From JAJYVT01 sp036796435 (lineage in GTDB: Bacteria > Actinomycetota > Acidimicrobiia > Acidimicrobiales > RAAP-2): a stretch of DNA of 31,122 nucleotides. Shown here piece after piece: positions 1 through 7,187 of the stretch (positions are counted from its first letter, which is position 1; every line of letters starts with the position of its first letter). A program made the position numbers and the translations under genes. The notes below the pieces were generated by a model. It searched no databases, was not told where the DNA came from, and was given only the letters and a program-made list of their open reading frames with translations. The stretch spans positions 1 to 31,122 of the forward strand of contig DAIRCY010000021.1 of the NCBI GenBank assembly GCA_036796435.1, read 5' to 3'.

Positions 1-123
1 AACTTCGAAGGCCGCCAGGGCCGAGGCGGGAGGACGCATCTCGTCTCTCCCGCCGTCGCCGCGGCGACCGCCGTCGCGGGCCACTTCGCCGCGCCCGCAG
101 ACCTCGACGGGGACGCCCGATGA
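1..123 (+). CDS. leuC: 3-isopropylmalate dehydratase large subunit, C-terminal end (partial)
   Basis: The last 40 codons of LeuC enter from the left edge, in frame from base 1 to a TGA at 121-123. They begin NFEGRQGRGGRTHLVSPAVA, which matches the conserved C-terminal segment of LeuC, where NFEGRQG(x)GGRTHL contributes substrate-binding residues. LeuC carries the 4Fe-4S cluster and, with LeuD, isomerises 2-isopropylmalate to 3-isopropylmalate in the cytoplasmic leucine pathway. The stop overlaps the leuD start (ATGA at 120-123), as expected for translationally coupled subunits. The rest of the gene lies outside the window. Confidence 0.95.
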   Translation, partial: NFEGRQGRGGRTHLVSPAVAAATAVAGHFAAPADLDGDAR

Positions 124-710
124 AGCCGGTCGAGATCGTGAGCGGCCGGGGGGTGCCGCTCGACCGCTCCGACGTCGACACCGACCAGATCATCCCGTCG
201 GAGTGGCTGAAGCGCGTGGAGCGGACGGGGTTCGGGAAGGGTCTGTTCGCCGAGTGGCGCGACGACCGCTCGTTCGTGCTGAACGACCCCGCCTACGCGG
301 GCGCGACGGTGCTCGTCGCGGCGTCCAACTTCGGCACCGGCTCCTCTCGGGAGCACGCGGTCTGGGCGCTCCTCGACTACGGCTTCGAGGCGGTGGTCGC
401 GTCGAGCTTCGGCGACATCTTCAAGAACAACTGCACCAAGCAGGGGCTGGTCCCCGTCCAGGTCAGCCCAGAGGTCGACCGGGCGATCCTGGCTGCGGTC
501 ACCGCCGATCCGAACGCGCTCGTGACGGTCGACGTCGCGGCGAGGACCGTCGAGTGCGGCGACGTGCACGCGCCGTTCTCCATGGACGAGTTCACCCGCG
601 AGCGGCTGCTGCACGGCTGGGACGACATCGGCCTCACGCTCCGACACGACGCGGACGTCGCCGCCTTCGAGGCGACGCGTGCCCCGTGGCTCCCCTCGCT
701 GTCGGTCTAG
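120..710 (+). CDS. leuD: 3-isopropylmalate dehydratase small subunit
   Basis: A 196-residue LeuD, normal length for the family. It is the swivelling domain that completes the isopropylmalate isomerase active site with LeuC (2-isopropylmalate to 3-isopropylmalate, leucine synthesis, cytoplasm). Diagnostic segments are DVDTDQIIPSEWLK near residues 18-31 and NFGTGSSREHA at residues 70-80, the conserved substrate-binding loop. FGDIFKNNCTKQGL follows at about 98-111. The ATG lies in the ATGA overlap with leuC, so the two are coupled. The 3' end overlaps the convergent leuA stop by 4 bases, leaving no room for a separate terminator. Confidence 0.97.
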   Translation: MKPVEIVSGRGVPLDRSDVDTDQIIPSEWLKRVERTGFGKGLFAEWRDDRSFVLNDPAYAGATVLVAASNFGTGSSREHAVWALLDYGFEAVVASSFGDIFKNNCTKQGLVPVQVSPEVDRAILAAVTADPNALVTVDVAARTVECGDVHAPFSMDEFTRERLLHGWDDIGLTLRHDADVAAFEATRAPWLPSLSV

Positions 711-2389
711 GAGCGCGTACCGGCCCGTGACGGCGCTCGGCCGGCCGCGCTCACGACCGCCGCGAGCGACGCGTCCAGGATCGACGAGTCCATGCCGACC
801 CCCCACCACGTCGTCCCGTCGGGCCCTTCCGCCTCGACGTAGGCGACGGCGGACGCCCCGCTCCCCGCGGTGAGGGCGTGCTCGCTGTAGTCCCGGACCT
901 CGAAGTCGACGCCGAGCGCGTCGCGCAAGCCCGCGACGAGCGCGTCGATCGGCCCGTTGCCTGTGCCCTTCACGGTCTTGTGGACACCGTCGACGAGCAG
1001 CTGTGCGACGACCGTCGTGCGGCCCGAGCCGGTCGTGACCTCGTTGCCGATCAGCCGGATCCCGGCGTCGTCCGCGAGGTACGTGCCCGAGAAGACCTCC
1101 CACAGCTCCGCCGGACGGATCTCGGTGCCCGTCGCCTCGGTGACCGCCTGGACCTGGCGGGAGAACTCGACCTGGAGACGGCGCGGCAGGTCCAGCCCGT
1201 GCTCGGTGTCCATCAGGTACGCCACGCCGCCCTTCCCCGACTGGCTGTTGACCCGGATGATCGCCTCGTAGGTGCGGCCGGTGTGCTTCGGGTCGATCGG
1301 CAGGTAGGGCACCTCCCACAGGTCGTAGCGGTCGCCGATCGCCGCCATGCCCTTCTTGATGGCGTCCTGGTGCGAGCCGGAGAACGCCGTGTAGACGAGG
1401 TCGCCTGCATAAGGGTGGCGCGGGTGCACCGGCATCCTGGTCGCGTGCTCGGCGATCCGCCGCACCTTCTCGATGTCGCCGAAGTCGAGTCCCGGGTCGA
1501 CCCCCTCCGAGAAGAGGTTCATCGCCAGCGTGACGATGTCGACGTTGCCCGTCCTCTCGCCGTTGCCGAACAGCGTTCCCTCCACGCGCTCTGCACCGGC
1601 GAGGACGGCGAGCTCTGCGGCAGCGACGGCGGTGCCCCGATCGTTGTGCGGGTGCACGCTGAGGACGAGGCTGTCGCGGTCACGGACCGTGCGGCCGAAC
1701 CACTCCACCACGTCGGCGTAGACGTGGGGGCCGTACATCTCGACCGTCGCGGGGAGGTTCACGATCATGGGCCGCTCGGGCGACGGCTCGATGACTTCCA
1801 TCACCTTCTCGCAGATCTCGACGGCGAACTCGGGCTCGGTGCCGGTGAAGCTCTCCGGTGAGTACTCGTATCGGATCTCCGTCCCCGGGACCGACTCCTC
1901 GAGCTTGCGGCAGAGTCGCGCCGCCTGCACCGCGATGTCGACGATCCCCTCGCGGTCCTGGCCGAACACGACGCGGCGCTGCAGCGTGGACGTCGAGTTG
2001 TAGAAGTGCACCACCGCGCGCGGCGCGCCCACGAGCGAGGCGAAGGTCCTCTCGATGAGCTCCTCGCGGCACTGCACGAGCACCTGGATCTCGACGTCGT
2101 CGGGGACGTGGCCGTCGTCGATGAGCATCCGCTGGAACTCGAAGTCGGTCTGGGACGCCGAGGGGAAGCCCACCTCGATCTCCTTGAAGCCGATCTCGAC
2201 GAGCGCTTTGAAGAGCGCGAGCTTCCGGGCGGCGTCCATCGGGTCGACGAGCGCCTGGTTGCCGTCGCGCAGGTCCACGCTGACCCAGCGCGGCGCCGCC
2301 GTCGTGCGCCGGTCCGGCCAGGTCCGGTCCTGCAGTGCGAGCGGGACGACCGGCTTGTAGTGGTGGAAGGGCATCTGGCGGGTGGTCAT
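707..2389 (-). CDS. leuA: 2-isopropylmalate synthase (type II, actinobacterial form)
   Basis: LeuA condenses acetyl-CoA with 2-oxoisovalerate, the committed and normally leucine-inhibited step of leucine synthesis. From this start it has 560 residues. The catalytic TIM barrel comes first, with DLRDGNQAL (Arg41, Asp42) binding metal and substrate, HPHND with the metal-ligand histidines 246 and 248, and GNGERTGN at 275-282. A linker and the C-terminal LeuA allosteric domain (about 430-560) follow. The sequence closely resembles the mycobacterial type II enzyme. I chose the ATG at 2389 because GGAG lies 6 bases upstream (2396-2399); an in-frame ATG at 2407 would add six residues but lacks a close ribosome site. 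A leucine leader peptide and intrinsic terminator lie directly upstream, so transcription attenuation is likely. The 3' end overlaps leuD. Confidence 0.97.
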   Translation of the reverse strand: MTTRQMPFHHYKPVVPLALQDRTWPDRRTTAAPRWVSVDLRDGNQALVDPMDAARKLALFKALVEIGFKEIEVGFPSASQTDFEFQRMLIDDGHVPDDVEIQVLVQCREELIERTFASLVGAPRAVVHFYNSTSTLQRRVVFGQDREGIVDIAVQAARLCRKLEESVPGTEIRYEYSPESFTGTEPEFAVEICEKVMEVIEPSPERPMIVNLPATVEMYGPHVYADVVEWFGRTVRDRDSLVLSVHPHNDRGTAVAAAELAVLAGAERVEGTLFGNGERTGNVDIVTLAMNLFSEGVDPGLDFGDIEKVRRIAEHATRMPVHPRHPYAGDLVYTAFSGSHQDAIKKGMAAIGDRYDLWEVPYLPIDPKHTGRTYEAIIRVNSQSGKGGVAYLMDTEHGLDLPRRLQVEFSRQVQAVTEATGTEIRPAELWEVFSGTYLADDAGIRLIGNEVTTGSGRTTVVAQLLVDGVHKTVKGTGNGPIDALVAGLRDALGVDFEVRDYSEHALTAGSGASAVAYVEAEGPDGTTWWGVGMDSSILDASLAAVVSAAGRAPSRAGTRS

Positions 2390-2422
2390 GTCGAACTCCG
2401 TCTGCATGGTTGGGCATTAACG

Positions 2423-2454
2423 AAAAAACCTCCTGGCCGAAGGGCGCAGGAGGT
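2423..2454 (-). terminator. Intrinsic terminator (attenuator) before leuA
   Basis: On the minus strand ACCTCCTG (2447-2454) pairs perfectly with CAGGAGGT (2428-2435). An inner GCC/GGC extension closes a four-base loop, with one bulged base at 2446. A run of six T follows at 2423-2428. The hairpin lies between the leader peptide stop and the leuA start, which is where an attenuator belongs. A competing pairing is visible: GGGCGC just after the leader stop (2473-2478) is exactly complementary to GCGCCC inside the terminator (2442-2447). A ribosome paused at the stop codon would cover the first of these. Confidence 0.85.
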
Positions 2455-2481
2455 GCGAGCGAGCGCGATGTGGCGCCCGCC

Positions 2482-2514
2482 CTACATCAGCAGCAGCTCC
2501 ACGAGGAATCGCAC
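2482..2514 (-). CDS. leuL: Leucine-rich leader peptide of leuA
   Basis: A ten-codon frame reads MRFLVELLLM and ends in TAG at 2482-2484. Four of ten residues are leucine, including three consecutive CTG codons (2488-2496). A terminator with a T run lies 27 bases downstream, then leuA. This is the layout of transcription attenuation by leucine supply, known for leuA in enterobacteria and reported for actinobacteria. The GTG at 2514 fits leaderless initiation: TTGACA, 17 bases, GAGCAT, then 6 bases to the GTG. GGGAG at 2524-2528 could instead act as a ribosome site if transcription starts further upstream. The open frame extends well upstream of the GTG, so the start is inferred. Confidence 0.75.
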   Translation of the reverse strand: MRFLVELLLM

Positions 2515-2520
2515 ACCGAG

Positions 2521-2549
2521 ATGCTCCCAGCGTCGCGCCGCCCTGTCAA
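2521..2549 (-). promoter_or_regulatory. Promoter of the leuA leader
   Basis: A perfect -35 hexamer TTGACA (2544-2549, minus strand) is separated by 17 bases from GAGCAT (2521-2526), which keeps the key A and T of TAnnnT. Transcription should start about 6-7 bases further on, at the GTG of the leader peptide at 2514. This is the clearest two-box promoter in the window. Confidence 0.65.
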
Positions 2550-2585
2550 GGCGCCCTGCCGATGAACCGCCGCGCGACGGCTCGG

Positions 2586-2591
2586 TAGTGT
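2586..2591 (+). promoter_or_regulatory. -10 box for the small membrane protein gene
   Basis: TAGTGT lies 7 bases before the GTG at 2599, placing the transcript start at or next to the start codon (leaderless). No convincing -35 box is seen. It diverges from the leuA leader promoter. Confidence 0.45.
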
Positions 2592-2598
2592 CGCTTCG

Positions 2599-2763
2599 GT
2601 GAAGAAACTTGTCGCCCTCCTTCTCCTGGTCGTGCTCGGCATGGCGCTCTACCGGCGCGTCAGCCGTTCGCACGCCGCGACGGCCGGCCACCAGCACGGG
2701 ACGCCCGACAGCTGGCCCCCCGTCGTGCGCAAGCCGGGCACCGACCGTGCGCCCGCCGCCTGA
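2599..2763 (+). CDS. Small single-pass membrane protein (DLW-39-like)
   Basis: A 54-residue frame starts with GTG at 2599. Its N-terminus MKKLVALLLLVVLGMALYRR is two lysines, one hydrophobic helix (residues 4-17), then a positively charged YRRVSR stop-transfer segment. A polar, proline-rich tail with TPDSWPPVV follows. This resembles the tiny actinobacterial DLW-39 family (MKKLLLL...YRK... then DLW), although the DLW motif itself is replaced. Function is unknown. A TAnnnT box sits 7 bases upstream of the GTG, and the acetyltransferase gene follows after 12 bases, so they may be co-transcribed. The tail could equally face the cytoplasm. Confidence 0.55.
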   Translation: MKKLVALLLLVVLGMALYRRVSRSHAATAGHQHGTPDSWPPVVRKPGTDRAPAA

Positions 2764-2775
2764 GCACGCGTCGGC

Positions 2776-3321
2776 GTGACCGAGCCCGGCGGCCCCTCCA
2801 CCGAGCGCCTCGTGCTCCGCGCCTGGCGGCTTTCGGACCGGGCGCCCTTCGCGGCACTGAACGCGAGCGACGTGGTGATGGAGCACTTCCCGTCCACCAT
2901 GACGGCCGAGGAGAGCGACGCGCTCGCCGACCGCTTCCAGGCAGGCATCGCCGAGCGAGGCTGGGGTATCTGGGCCGCCGAGCGCAAGGACGACGGGGCG
3001 TTCCTCGGCTTCATCGGGCTGCAGCCGGTGACCTTCGACGCCGAGTTCGTGCCGGCGGTCGAGGTCGGTTGGCGGCTCGACCGTCCCTTCTGGGGCCACG
3101 GGTACGCGACCGAAGGCGCCCGCGCCGCGCTCGACTACGCCTTCGGCACGCTCGGGCTCGAGCGCGTCGTGTCGTTCACGGCGACCACGAACCTCCGCTC
3201 CGAAGCGGTGATGGTGCGCATCGGGATGACCCGTGTCGGGGAGTTCGACCATCCGAAGCTCCCCGAGGGCCACCGTCTCCGCCGCCACGTCCTCTACGAG
3301 GTGAGGGCGGCACGTCGATGA
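2776..3321 (+). CDS. GNAT-family N-acetyltransferase (RimJ/RimL type)
   Basis: A 181-residue single-domain acetyltransferase. It begins with the RimJ/RimL-type strand TERLVLRAW (residues 8-16). It carries the acetyl-CoA pyrophosphate loop in RPFWGHGYATEGARAALDYAF at about residues 100-120 (pattern R/Q-x-x-G-x-G/A). The late FTATTNLRSEAVMVRIGM segment is the usual Asn/Ser-containing motif B. Such proteins transfer acetyl groups from acetyl-CoA to protein N-termini or small amines. The substrate cannot be read from the sequence. The start is GTG; it follows the small membrane protein gene by 12 bases. Confidence 0.88.
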   Translation: MTEPGGPSTERLVLRAWRLSDRAPFAALNASDVVMEHFPSTMTAEESDALADRFQAGIAERGWGIWAAERKDDGAFLGFIGLQPVTFDAEFVPAVEVGWRLDRPFWGHGYATEGARAALDYAFGTLGLERVVSFTATTNLRSEAVMVRIGMTRVGEFDHPKLPEGHRLRRHVLYEVRAARR

Positions 3322-3385
3322 GGCCGGCCACGGCCGGAGCACCGGGCGCTTGCACAGTGGCCCACGTGCGGCGGGGCGCCGACGA

Positions 3386-4156
3386 ATGAGCTCGCAAGAG
3401 GCCGAGCTCACGAGGCGCTTCTACGCCGCCTACCGGGACCCGCGCCTCGCCGTCCTGGAGGGTTTCCACCCCGCTCGTCACGCCATCGAATTCGGCGTGC
3501 AGTTGGACGTGGCGGTCACCTACGACCCGCAGAAGCTGTTCAAGCTGGCCGAGCGGCTCGCGCCCGACTCGGTCCCGGGCATCGAAGCCGTGCTACGGGT
3601 CGTGACCCGGGAGCGGTTCACGCGGCTCTCCCAGCGAAGCCTCTCGAGCCCGCTCCTTTCCATCTGTGCGCGTCCCGAGCAGGACGCGACGGCAGCGCTC
3701 GCGGTTCGAGGCAAGCCGGTCGTCCACCTCGACCGTCCCCGCAACCCCGGCAATGTGGGGGCGGTCATCCGGGTGGCGGCGGCGGCCGACCTCGGGGCGG
3801 TGACGGTCTCGGGCCAGGATCCCTGGTCCCCCGTGGCGATCCGGAGCGCGACCGGGCTGCAGTTCGCGCTGCCCGTCGTGAGGGCGGAGCTCTCCGCGTC
3901 GGGTGACCGTCCCGTCGTGGCGCTGGACGTCGGCTCGGAGCCGCTCGACACGCGCCGCCTTTCGCCCGACTCGATCCTCGTCGTCGGCGGTGAACGTCAC
4001 GGACTCCCCGCCTGGATCCGGGACGTCGCGGACCGGACGGTCGGCGTTCCGATGCGTCCGGGGGTGTCGAGCTTGAACCTCGCCACCGCGCTGTCGGCCG
4101 TGCTCTACGCCTGGAGGATCTCGGTCTTCGAGCGCGAGGGCCGTTACCCGTGGTGA
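3386..4156 (+). CDS. SpoU/TrmH-family RNA 2'-O-methyltransferase
   Basis: A 256-residue SPOUT methyltransferase that would use S-adenosylmethionine to methylate a ribose 2'-OH in tRNA or rRNA. All three SpoU motifs are present. Motif 1 is RPRNPGNVGAVIRVA (Asn120, Arg129). Motif 2 is VVGGERHGLP at about 199-208. Motif 3 is VPMRPGVSSLNLATALSAVLY at 221-241, the knot that binds SAM. The N-terminal ~100 residues form a substrate-binding extension that differs from RlmB and TrmH, so the target RNA is uncertain. The ATG at 3386 starts the conserved region; an upstream in-frame start at 3350 is less likely. Its stop overlaps the next gene (GTGA). Confidence 0.9.
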   Translation: MSSQEAELTRRFYAAYRDPRLAVLEGFHPARHAIEFGVQLDVAVTYDPQKLFKLAERLAPDSVPGIEAVLRVVTRERFTRLSQRSLSSPLLSICARPEQDATAALAVRGKPVVHLDRPRNPGNVGAVIRVAAAADLGAVTVSGQDPWSPVAIRSATGLQFALPVVRAELSASGDRPVVALDVGSEPLDTRRLSPDSILVVGGERHGLPAWIRDVADRTVGVPMRPGVSSLNLATALSAVLYAWRISVFEREGRYPW

Positions 4157-5127
4157 GCTCCGGACGGATGACCGGCAAGGATGCCGACGGGACTGCGGAG
4201 ATCTACCGGCGCTTCGCCGCAGACGAGGCCGCCGGCCGCTCGCCCCTCTACGAGGCCCTCGCGCTGGCGGTCGCGGACGACGCCGCCGTCCTCGCCTTCC
4301 TCGATGAGCTGCCCTGCATCAAGCGGCAGCCGAACCTCCTCTTCGCCGCGGCGCGGTCCCTCCTCGGCCGTCCCCCCGAGCCGCGCACTCTGCACGAGCT
4401 CGTCGTCGGCCGGCCCGGACTGCTGCGAGAGGTGATGCTCGTGCGGCGGACGCAGACCAACGAAGCTGCGCGCTGTGCGGTGCTGCTTCCCGCGCTGGCA
4501 TCCATCGACGGTCCGTTGGCGCTGCTCGAAGTCGGTGCTGCCGCCGGGCTCACCTTGCTGCCCGACGTCTACTCCTACGACTACGACGGCCACCGTGTGG
4601 AAGGTCTCGACTCCGATGCGCCCACGCTGCGATGCCGGACGATCGGGCCCGTGCCGCTTCCTGAGCGCATCCCCGAGGTGGTGTGGCGTGCGGGGATCGA
4701 CCTCGACCCGCTCGACGTCGGCAACGACGAGGACGTGGCGTGGCTTTCCTGCCTGGTCTGGCCGGGCGAAGCCGACCGCGCCGAGCGGCTCCAGCAGGCC
4801 GTCGCGGCCGCGCGGCGGTGTCCGCCGGTCGTCCATCGCGGGGACCTGCTCGACGACCTGCCCCGCGTCGTTGCGGACGCCCCACGAGAGGCGACGCTCG
4901 TCGTCTACCACTCGGCGGTACTGGCATACGTCGGGGACGACAAGCGCCGCGCCTTCGCCAACGCCGTCTCGGCGCTCGGTGCGGTCTGGCTGTCCAACGA
5001 GGGAGACCGGGTGCTGCACTGCCTCGGGGTCGACGGGCCGGACCCGGCGTCGTTCGTCCTCGTGCGCGACGGTCGCGAGGTCCTGGCTCGGACCGATCCG
5101 CACGCGACGTGGATCGAGTGGCTCTGA
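4153..5127 (+). CDS. DUF2332 family protein
   Basis: About 324 residues matching the actinobacterial DUF2332 family. Seen are SPLYEALALAVADD near the N-terminus, PNLLFAAARSLL, RRTQTNEAARCAVLLPAL and LALLEVGAAAGLTLLPD. The last resembles the glycine-rich SAM loop of a methyltransferase, but no function is established. The C-terminal half holds VVYHSAVLAYV and WLSNEGD, also typical of the family. The GTG at 4153 overlaps the methyltransferase stop (GTGA), implying translational coupling; a GTG at 4150 and an ATG at 4168 are alternatives. Pairing with an RNA methyltransferase gene is suggestive only. Confidence 0.85.
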   Translation: MSSGRMTGKDADGTAEIYRRFAADEAAGRSPLYEALALAVADDAAVLAFLDELPCIKRQPNLLFAAARSLLGRPPEPRTLHELVVGRPGLLREVMLVRRTQTNEAARCAVLLPALASIDGPLALLEVGAAAGLTLLPDVYSYDYDGHRVEGLDSDAPTLRCRTIGPVPLPERIPEVVWRAGIDLDPLDVGNDEDVAWLSCLVWPGEADRAERLQQAVAAARRCPPVVHRGDLLDDLPRVVADAPREATLVVYHSAVLAYVGDDKRRAFANAVSALGAVWLSNEGDRVLHCLGVDGPDPASFVLVRDGREVLARTDPHATWIEWL

Positions 5128-5226
5128 GCGCACGACCACAGTTCCCGGGCGTGCGACGACGGTGCACCCACGGGATCGCCCGGGATCCGTCGGAAAAACG
5201 AAACAAAAAGGATCGCAGGCTGTGCC

Positions 5227-5232
5227 TAGGAT
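5227..5232 (+). promoter_or_regulatory. -10 box upstream of the secreted protein gene
   Basis: TAGGAT lies 30 bases before the ATG at 5263, in an unusually A-rich patch (around 5191-5211) for this genome. A good ribosome site AAGGAG (5248-5253) sits 9 bases before the ATG, so this gene has a normal leader, unlike several neighbours. The -35 box is not evident. Confidence 0.4.
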
Positions 5233-5262
5233 CGCGCCACCCGTGCGAAGGAGCCGAGACAC

Positions 5263-6210
5263 ATGGACACGCGATTTTTCGGACGCCGAGCCGTTCGCCT
5301 CGCCGCGCAAGGTGCCGCCGTGGCCGTGCTCGTCGTCGGCAGCGCCACCCCCGCGTTCGCTGCCAAGCCCGCCTCGCACGGAAACGGTGGCGGCGGCGGC
5401 AACTCGACGCCCACCGGCAACGACGTCTCCTACCCGCAGTGCGGGACCAGCCTCCCGGCGCATCCCGCATTCGGCATGGTCGGGTTGACCGGCGGGCTCG
5501 CCAACGATCTGAACCCCTGCTTCGGGCCGTCGTCGTCGTACCCGAGCTACACGCAGAGCGAGCTGTACTGGGCGGTCGCGTCCTCCGTCGGGGGGACGAC
5601 GCAGCCCGAGGCGTCGCTGTACGTCAACACCGCCGATCCCGGCAACGAGTACAACGGCACGGTCATCGCCGACTGGCCTTCTTCGGGAACAACTCCGTAC
5701 GGGCCGTGCACGACGACGACCGTGACGCTCTCGAGCGGGACCTACGTGGTCGGGGCCAACTCCGATGCCTGCGCGTGGCAGTACGGCTACGACAAGGCGA
5801 CGCAGGACGCGAGCTGGCTCGGGGCGGCGGCCAGCGCCATCAACGGCCAGTCACCTCCGGTCACCGTCGCCGGGACAGCCGCGAGCTACCCGTGGTGGCT
5901 CGACGTCGAGACGGCGAACACCTGGCAGTCGGACACGACGATGAACGTCGCCGCCCTGCAGGGCACGGTCACAGGGCTTCGGGCTGCCGGGGCGACGACG
6001 GTCGGCGCCTACTCGACCTCCAGCCAGTGGAAGACCATCACCGGCGGCACCGGCTCCTCGTCAGGATCGCTCTACGAGATCCCGGACTGGATCCCGGGAG
6101 CACGCAATCTCTCGGGTGCGCAGGCGAACTGTGCACAGGCCTCGTTCACCGGCGGCTCGGTGACGGTGACGCAGTGGTTCAGCCATCCCGACGGCGACTA
6201 CGCCTGCTGA
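5263..6210 (+). CDS. Secreted glycoside hydrolase family 25-like protein
   Basis: A 315-residue exported protein. Residues 1-33 form a signal peptide: a basic start RFFGRRAVR, a hydrophobic core, and an AFA-A cleavage site after residue 33. A Gly/Ser-rich linker (about 40-50) leads into the mature domain. That domain starts NDVSYPQC (Asp54) and later has WWLDVETANTW (Asp214, Glu216). This spacing recalls the DVSxxQ opening and D-x-E pair of GH25 muramidases and related TIM barrels. Six cysteines in the mature part suggest three disulfides. It could cleave peptidoglycan or another glycan, or be an inactive relative. It has its own promoter and ribosome site. The fold assignment rests on short motifs only. 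Confidence 0.6.
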   Translation: MDTRFFGRRAVRLAAQGAAVAVLVVGSATPAFAAKPASHGNGGGGGNSTPTGNDVSYPQCGTSLPAHPAFGMVGLTGGLANDLNPCFGPSSSYPSYTQSELYWAVASSVGGTTQPEASLYVNTADPGNEYNGTVIADWPSSGTTPYGPCTTTTVTLSSGTYVVGANSDACAWQYGYDKATQDASWLGAAASAINGQSPPVTVAGTAASYPWWLDVETANTWQSDTTMNVAALQGTVTGLRAAGATTVGAYSTSSQWKTITGGTGSSSGSLYEIPDWIPGARNLSGAQANCAQASFTGGSVTVTQWFSHPDGDYAC

Positions 6211-6231
6211 AAGCCGCGACCTCGCCTGTCC

Positions 6232-7122
6232 CTACCGCACCCGCGCCAGGGTGCCGGGGGCGGCGACGAGGCCGCACTCCTCGTGCAGCACGGAGGCCAG
6301 CGCCTCGACGCCGTCGACGAGCCGCGGACCCGGGCGCGAGTAGAAGTCGTTCGCTCCGGCCGCGAACACGGTGGGCACGTCGGCGAGCGCGGGGTGCTCG
6401 AGGAGCTGGGGCACTTGAGCCGTCGCTCCGGCGAGGTCGAAGCCACAGGGCATGAAGACGACGACGTCGGCCGCCGCGTCGGTGACCTCCTCCCAGGTCA
6501 TGCGTCTCGACGGTGCCCCGTGGATCGCGGCGAGCACCTCACCCCCGGCGAGCTCGATCATCTCGGGGATCCAGTGCCCGGCGTTGAAGGGTGGGTCCCC
6601 CCACTCGAGCGCAAGGACCTTCGGTCGGGCGAGCCCGGCGACCGCCCCCTCCACGCGCCGCAGCCGCGCGCGCAGGTCCTCGACGATGGCGGCCGCGCGC
6701 GCGCCGGCGCCTGCGGCCGCACCGATGGCGACGATGCCGGCGAGCACGTCGTCGAGTGACGCGGGATCGAGCGAGAGCACCTCGGTGTCGACGCCGAGAA
6801 CGTCGAGCGCGGCCCGGAGGTGACCCGCGGGAACCGCGCAGACCGCGCACAGGTCCTGGGTGAGAACGAGGTCGGGCGCAAGCTCACGGATGGCGCCCTG
6901 GTCGAGGCTCTGCGTCGGGGCGCCACCCGACGCCGCCTGAGCGACGAGCCGGTCGATCTCCGCCGGCGCCGCCCCTTCGGGCAGGTTCGAGCACGTGACG
7001 ACCCGCTTGCCTCGTGCGTCGGGAGGCCAGTCGCACTCGTGGGTCACCCCGACGAGGCTGTCACCGAGACCGAGCAGGCAGACGATCTCGGTAGCCGACG
7101 GGAGGAGCGACACGATTCGCAC
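6232..7122 (-). CDS. BtuF-like cobalamin/metal-complex binding protein without signal peptide
   Basis: A 296-residue protein beginning RIVSLLPSATEIVCLLGLGDSLVGVTHECDWP, the start of the BtuF/TroA-like periplasmic-binding fold that takes up vitamin B12 or iron complexes. Also seen are LAPDLVLTQDLCAVCAVP (about 86-103), LALEWGDPPFNAGHWIPEM and RPGPRLVDGVEAL, all typical of the subgroup annotated as cobalamin-binding protein. There is no signal peptide or lipobox, and no permease or ATPase gene lies nearby, so an ordinary ABC-importer role is doubtful. I chose GTG at 7122 because the fold begins there and AGGATAGGAG lies just upstream. An ATG at 7179 would add a non-conserved extension overlapping the divergent promoter. 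Confidence 0.82.
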   Translation of the reverse strand: MRIVSLLPSATEIVCLLGLGDSLVGVTHECDWPPDARGKRVVTCSNLPEGAAPAEIDRLVAQAASGGAPTQSLDQGAIRELAPDLVLTQDLCAVCAVPAGHLRAALDVLGVDTEVLSLDPASLDDVLAGIVAIGAAAGAGARAAAIVEDLRARLRRVEGAVAGLARPKVLALEWGDPPFNAGHWIPEMIELAGGEVLAAIHGAPSRRMTWEEVTDAAADVVVFMPCGFDLAGATAQVPQLLEHPALADVPTVFAAGANDFYSRPGPRLVDGVEALASVLHEECGLVAAPGTLARVR

Positions 7123-7173
7123 GCTCCTATCCTGCCGCGCCGCGACGACATCGGGAGAAAGACGGCTGACCGA

Positions 7174-7179
7174 TAGCAT
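7174..7179 (+). promoter_or_regulatory. -10 box for the 7188 gene
   Basis: TAGCAT lies 8 bases before the ATG at 7188, so the transcript would have a leader of one or two bases at most. No recognisable ribosome site or -35 box is seen. Confidence 0.45.
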
Positions 7180-7187
7180 CCTTCGCC

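Noticed and set aside
2389..2520. T-box or other tRNA/metabolite riboswitch upstream of leuA
   Set aside because: The leader is too short and I see no T-box bulge sequence or specifier stem. The leucine-codon leader peptide explains the terminator more simply.
2482..3411. A 309-codon minus-strand frame ending with the leuA leader peptide codons
   Set aside because: Most of it is antisense to the GNAT gene and has no family features. Only the last ten codons, downstream of the promoter, make sense as the leader peptide.
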